From Cepaea nemoralis (Eukaryota; Mollusca; Gastropoda; Stylommatophora; Helicidae), in contig JACEFZ010004189.1 in assembly GCA_014155875.1 (NCBI GenBank), forward strand, positions 62,001-126,000: a stretch of 64,000 nt of DNA. Reading direction: 5' to 3'. The position numbers and the translations under genes were made by a program. Under the pieces are notes generated by a model, which did not search any database, was not told where the DNA came from, and saw nothing but the letters and a program-made list of their open reading frames with translations. Positions 60,653-64,000 of the stretch are shown in pieces (within the stretch, counting starts at the first letter, position 1; every line of letters begins with the position of its first letter).

Positions 60653-60900
60653 TTCCATATTGACGTGGATAGACCGTAGGTTCATACCAGAATGCGATCG
60701 GCGTTGCCAGTAGTGGGTTGTGCTCAATATTTAAACCAATAGATATAAATTTTATACAAGTATACGCACCAACAACAAATATGAAGAAACACAACACTTT
60801 TAAGATGAGGTTGAAATGGTGATGTCTTAAATTATATCACAAGAAATTAAAATAAAATTAAGAGATTTGAATGCAAAAGTAGGAAAGGAAAAATGGAGGA

Positions 60901-61219
60901 AGTAGTGATGCCAGGGATTGCATTGCTGTTGCTACATCTCATCTGGGTGTTGATGGGTCTTTGATTACAGCGCTCATGCGTATAGTTATTCTGTGGTATC
61001 TTGAATCTTCTATGTGTGCTGGATGCAGAATCTCTGACCTGTTTGCGACGGCGATGGTGGTGAATGCATATTCTATATCTGTTGCTGCTGTGATCACACT
61101 TCTGCCTGGCCATGCTATAATCTTCTCACTGTGGCTGGCTTCTCCACACACACAAAATGTTCCTCACTGCACTATGTAAAAAGTGGAAAAGACAGGAGTA
61201 TTGACAAACAACGGCCCGC
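60901..61219. other. No recognisable feature
   Basis: Spacer between the LINE X endonuclease fragment and a minus-strand CR1-like fragment. Short open frames on both strands show no recognisable motif. Confidence 0.4.
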
Positions 61220-61592
61220 TCAGACATACTGAGTCATGTATTCTGTACTGAGATATTGCTCAAACAGTTTGCGACTGTATGTATTGTGATTGGTGGTGTC
61301 TTTGATTTCTTGTGGAAGATTGTTCCACAACAGAGAGGCAGAGTATACTAAGCTTGTTTTATATAAGTCAATCCTAGGTTTAGGGACATGGAGTATATTT
61401 AGTCGTTCGCTATGTCTAGCGTTATATTTAAACAGAGGCCAAAGGTAGCATGGAACGTTTTGATATAGGATTTTGTGAATTAGTTTAGCTTTATTAAAAA
61501 GTAGGCGTTGTGGAGTGGCAGTAACTGAAGACATTCATGTAGTTTAGAATTGTCGGTAAGCTTTTTACCATTCATTAAACGCACTGCCCTTT
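61220..61592 (-). mobile_element. CR1-like LINE C-terminal fragment
   Basis: The minus frame 61220-61534 reads 'RLLFNKAKLIHKILYQNVP', 'RLNILHVPKPRIDLYKT' and 'SLLWNNLPQEIKD', matching the end of the LINE at 29388-30080. It is cut at about 61592 by a LINE X tail. Confidence 0.82.
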
Positions 61593-61764
61593 TCATCTCA
61601 TCTCATCATGTTCCTCTTGTACCTTGCGGTGAGAGTGCCCGATTATGGGCTTCATGTATCGATATTCCCATGGACTCTGCTATTCCCTCCGTCCAACGCT
61701 TACGTGGTCGGCCTCTTCCTCTGTTTCCATCTGGCCTGTACATCATTGCATGCTGTGGTATTGT
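61593..61764 (-). mobile_element. LINE X 3'-end fragment
   Basis: Minus orientation with a CATCTCATCTCATC tail at the left, then the complement of the GRGRPRKRW-coding region near 61690-61730. About 170 bases. No clear TSD. Confidence 0.8.
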
Positions 61765-64000
61765 AACAAGTTATGGGGAGGGTCCCATAATGTCCCGTCA
61801 CAATATTCCAAACTTATTCTTTTGCCCTGGCTGGGAATAAGTCTTTGTTGCCAACCCTCATCCGTTCCCCGGACTTACTGTCACACTCTCTTTCGACCTC
61901 AGGGTTATTTCCTGCAGTGTATTTCTGGCTGACACACACGTAACATGACGATCGTCTTAGTCACTATAATTTGAATTTAATACCGTAATAAAGACAACAC
62001 CGAAGAACACCAAGACAGATAAACCTATACAAGTCCAGAAAACAAAACTGATGTGATAACTCTAGTCCAGAAATGAATCCAGAAAACTCTGAACATCATA
62101 TAGCACAGATCTTGAAATTGTCCAGTCATTTCACAACTGCCTCACCGGGCAAAGGTTCCCGTCTCTCTATCCAGCGTCGGTTGTTCGAACAACAGCTTCC
62201 AAGTTTCCTAGGTCACCACGATATAGTCAGTAATCTGGTCTGGGAAAGTGCCATGGGATCACTGGGTACAATTGAGGTTGGGAACCAAAGTCATGATACC
62301 AGATTGGGTATAGGGAATGAATCAGAGTCTTTCGCTGTCCCAGGACAAGGATGGGAATTGGCGTAGGTCCAAACCGCCTCATCAGCAAACGCTCGACCTT
62401 AAGTCAATGAGAAGACTTGAGTTGGCTGTTGTGTCACTCATTACATTTTTGTAACGCCTCTCCAGTTATATTAGAAAAAACACATTATACCTGGTATGTC
62501 CACTGACTTGCCCTGGCTTCATCAGGTGCTTATAAGTTTGGGCATAGAAGCCCTGTCAAATCCTTTCAACACACTTTCCGGTTTACACTCGACCTTAAGT
62601 CGATGAGAAGACTTCAAAAGAAGGACCCTGTAGATGAGAAAGACTAGTGAGGGACCAAGCTGACTCATGCCCCACAATCCTGAGGTCCAATTGGCCTCAG
62701 TTAATACATTAGTTATACCTTTTGGCTTACCAAGATAAGTAGATAAGTGGCTTGCTTGAATGAGTCTGACATGTCAGGTAGCCCCTGGATTGGCTACGTC
62801 CTGGCTTGAGCAGACCTCCAACTTGTAGACGTCCTGTCGGCTACCCTATGCACCCTGTTGCATACAAGACTCACTCTCCACACTCATACCCTGCCTTTAT
62901 TATTATTGGGCACATTCGTTTCCCAGTCTCTCTCTCCCTTGCAAACCATGCCTTTCTCACGACAAAGATCTTGTGGTGTGGTGTGCCTAGTAATCTGTGT
63001 GATTCTCCCCTTAACTAATATTATAGTAGTGGGGTTGTATGGCACGCAGTGTAGTTCCCCATTCCCAGCAAGAATAGGAAAGAAGATACTACCCCTTCCG
63101 GCCGCTGCTCTTGTCTGAGCTGTCGCCGCAATGTACCGGCAGTGCCTCACCTAACACGTAGATTCAGAGGAATGCAGGTTCTCTCAATGAGACAAAGAAG
63201 TTTATTTATATTCCCCACATCATCCTATCGACTAAAAGACGAAAGAGATAGCACCGTGGGTAGCCTCTTCCAGCTCAAGAAGATAGATCATAGATTGGTG
63301 GATCCCATCCCCAAGGAGCCCTTCCCTCCTTCCGGCACACCGTAGCTATCAAATGTGTTTATATTTAAATGAGAGAAGCTACTAAGTAGAGGTAAGCCGT
63401 AGGAAGAAAGATAGCACTCGTCTATCGGCTGCCAAGAACAAGCGATATCATTTGGGAAATATTTATTGTTCAGATTTGTTCCCTTGCCATTCCAAGATTA
63501 AGAAGCTTAGCCAGATTGGCTAACGGTCACCCCCTCCCAATATGGCAAGACTGCTGTTTCGCCATATCATCTCAGTCGTTAAGACAATAGAGATTTATAA
63601 GTGCAAAACTAATTACAACCTAAGATTACCTTTCATAGCCCATCAGTATTCTGCCTTTTAAAATGTCTCAATCTTTAACTTGAACTCTTGACATTAGGCA
63701 GTGGGTAGCGATCAGTAGAAACGGACATGAATTCTCCAGAAGCCACACCAGTGCGCATTTGGCGCAAGGCGCTCCATCGGGTCTACCCGAAAGAAAAGAC
63801 CTATATCTACTCGCTCCATGTAAAGATTGTGTTATGAAGGTAACCCAAAGAACTATCTTTCATAGAGGATTGAGCGAACAAGAGAACTGAGAGCTTCCGA
63901 AAGCTGTTTCCCCCTGTTTACCCAAAATAAAAGAAGGCATGAGGACATGAGCCATTGGCGTTTCACCCACAGGTATGCTGGTAGAATGGTAACCTATTTG
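61765..64000. other. Unassigned region with one short direct repeat
   Basis: No coding similarity or LTR structure recognised. CGACCTTAAGTCAATGAGAAGACTT (about 62393-62417) recurs with one change about 196 bases on (about 62589-62613). Open frames such as 62073-62366 and 62806-63018 show no known motif. It may hold older repeats or host non-coding DNA. Confidence 0.35.

Larger units (their letters stand above)
59265..60732 (+). mobile_element. Retrozyme-type array: four copies of a 401-bp hammerhead monomer
   Basis: It is flanked by a 12-bp TSD AAACCAATAGAT (59253-59264, 60733-60744; the AAA could belong to the element, leaving at least 9 bp). Copies B, C and D are head to tail with an exact 401-bp period, D ending at CAATATTT. 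Copy A (59265-59600) is inverted, forming two 336-bp palindrome arms (A, and 59627-59962) around a 26-base spacer. Each copy has one identical hammerhead ribozyme. Animal retrozymes are small non-coding retroelements whose tandem transcripts self-cleave into monomers that circularise. No tail and no protein. The short open frames (e.g. 'SSSVVHIPDRIRKQSRI') recur only because the monomer recurs. Confidence 0.9.
59200..60900 (+). mobile_element. LINE X endonuclease fragment, split by the retrozyme array
   Basis: Left part (about 59215-59264) reads 'VKVKGKPID' and right part (60745-60900) reads 'NFIQVYAPTTN' then 'DLNAKVGKEKW', both landmarks of the LINE endonuclease. Removing 59265-60732 and one TSD copy joins them in frame. 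Identity as LINE X rather than a relative is by general similarity only. Confidence 0.7.

Noticed and set aside
59403..60797. Recurring short protein frames in the retrozyme monomers
   Set aside because: They repeat because the monomer repeats; the monomer is explained by a ribozyme, and the frames have no start conservation or domain.

Overview
The window looks like animal nuclear DNA, most likely from a lophotrochozoan such as a mollusc. That guess rests on the transposon families present (Gmr1-like Ty3 elements, RNase H-bearing LINEs, a hammerhead retrozyme) and on the lack of bacterial gene organisation. I found no host gene, tRNA or rRNA. Nearly all recognisable content is retrotransposons inserted into one another, and many boundaries are fixed to the base by target-site duplications (TSDs). 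Family letters below (LINE X, Y, W, Z) are my own labels.

Layout. 49-11007: an LTR element with giant LTRs (3.8 and 3.4 kb), a tRNA-Pro primer-binding site, a polypurine tract and a 5-bp TSD, but no coding capacity (LARD-like). 11359-14771: a solo LTR of a second giant family. 15262-35395: an RTE-like LINE (LINE X) split inside its reverse transcriptase by a Ty3 element at 15925-34493. That Ty3 element carries a giant solo LTR (22147-25943) inside its RT and a minus-strand CR1-like LINE (26323-31709) inside its RNase H. The CR1-like LINE contains a 157-bp SINE and large microsatellites. 35400-44330: LINE W fragments, long microsatellites, a gag remnant and a minus-strand tRNA-Pro PBS, two SINE types and a dead mariner-like transposon. 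44338-52649: a young Ty3 element with 606-bp LTRs. 52735-54002: a LINE X fragment holding LINE Z, which holds a 523-bp solo LTR. 54376-57637: a degenerate LINE (LINE Y) with a C-terminal zinc finger. 59265-60732: four copies of a 401-bp monomer with a hammerhead ribozyme, inserted in a LINE X endonuclease fragment. 61765-64000: unassigned.

How they relate. Both Ty3 elements have the order gag-protease-integrase-RT-RNase H, with integrase before RT, and the SCAN-like capsid of Gmr1-like elements. Two Ty3-type remnants and the non-coding giant-LTR element all carry a tRNA-Pro PBS, so the non-coding element may depend on coding relatives. In three cases removing an insert plus one TSD copy restores the host element's reading frame, which fixes the order of events. 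The most notable item is the retrozyme array: every monomer contains the same complete type I hammerhead ribozyme, and its layout (three head-to-tail copies with an inverted 5' copy) suggests reverse transcription of circular or multimeric RNA by LINE or Penelope-type machinery.
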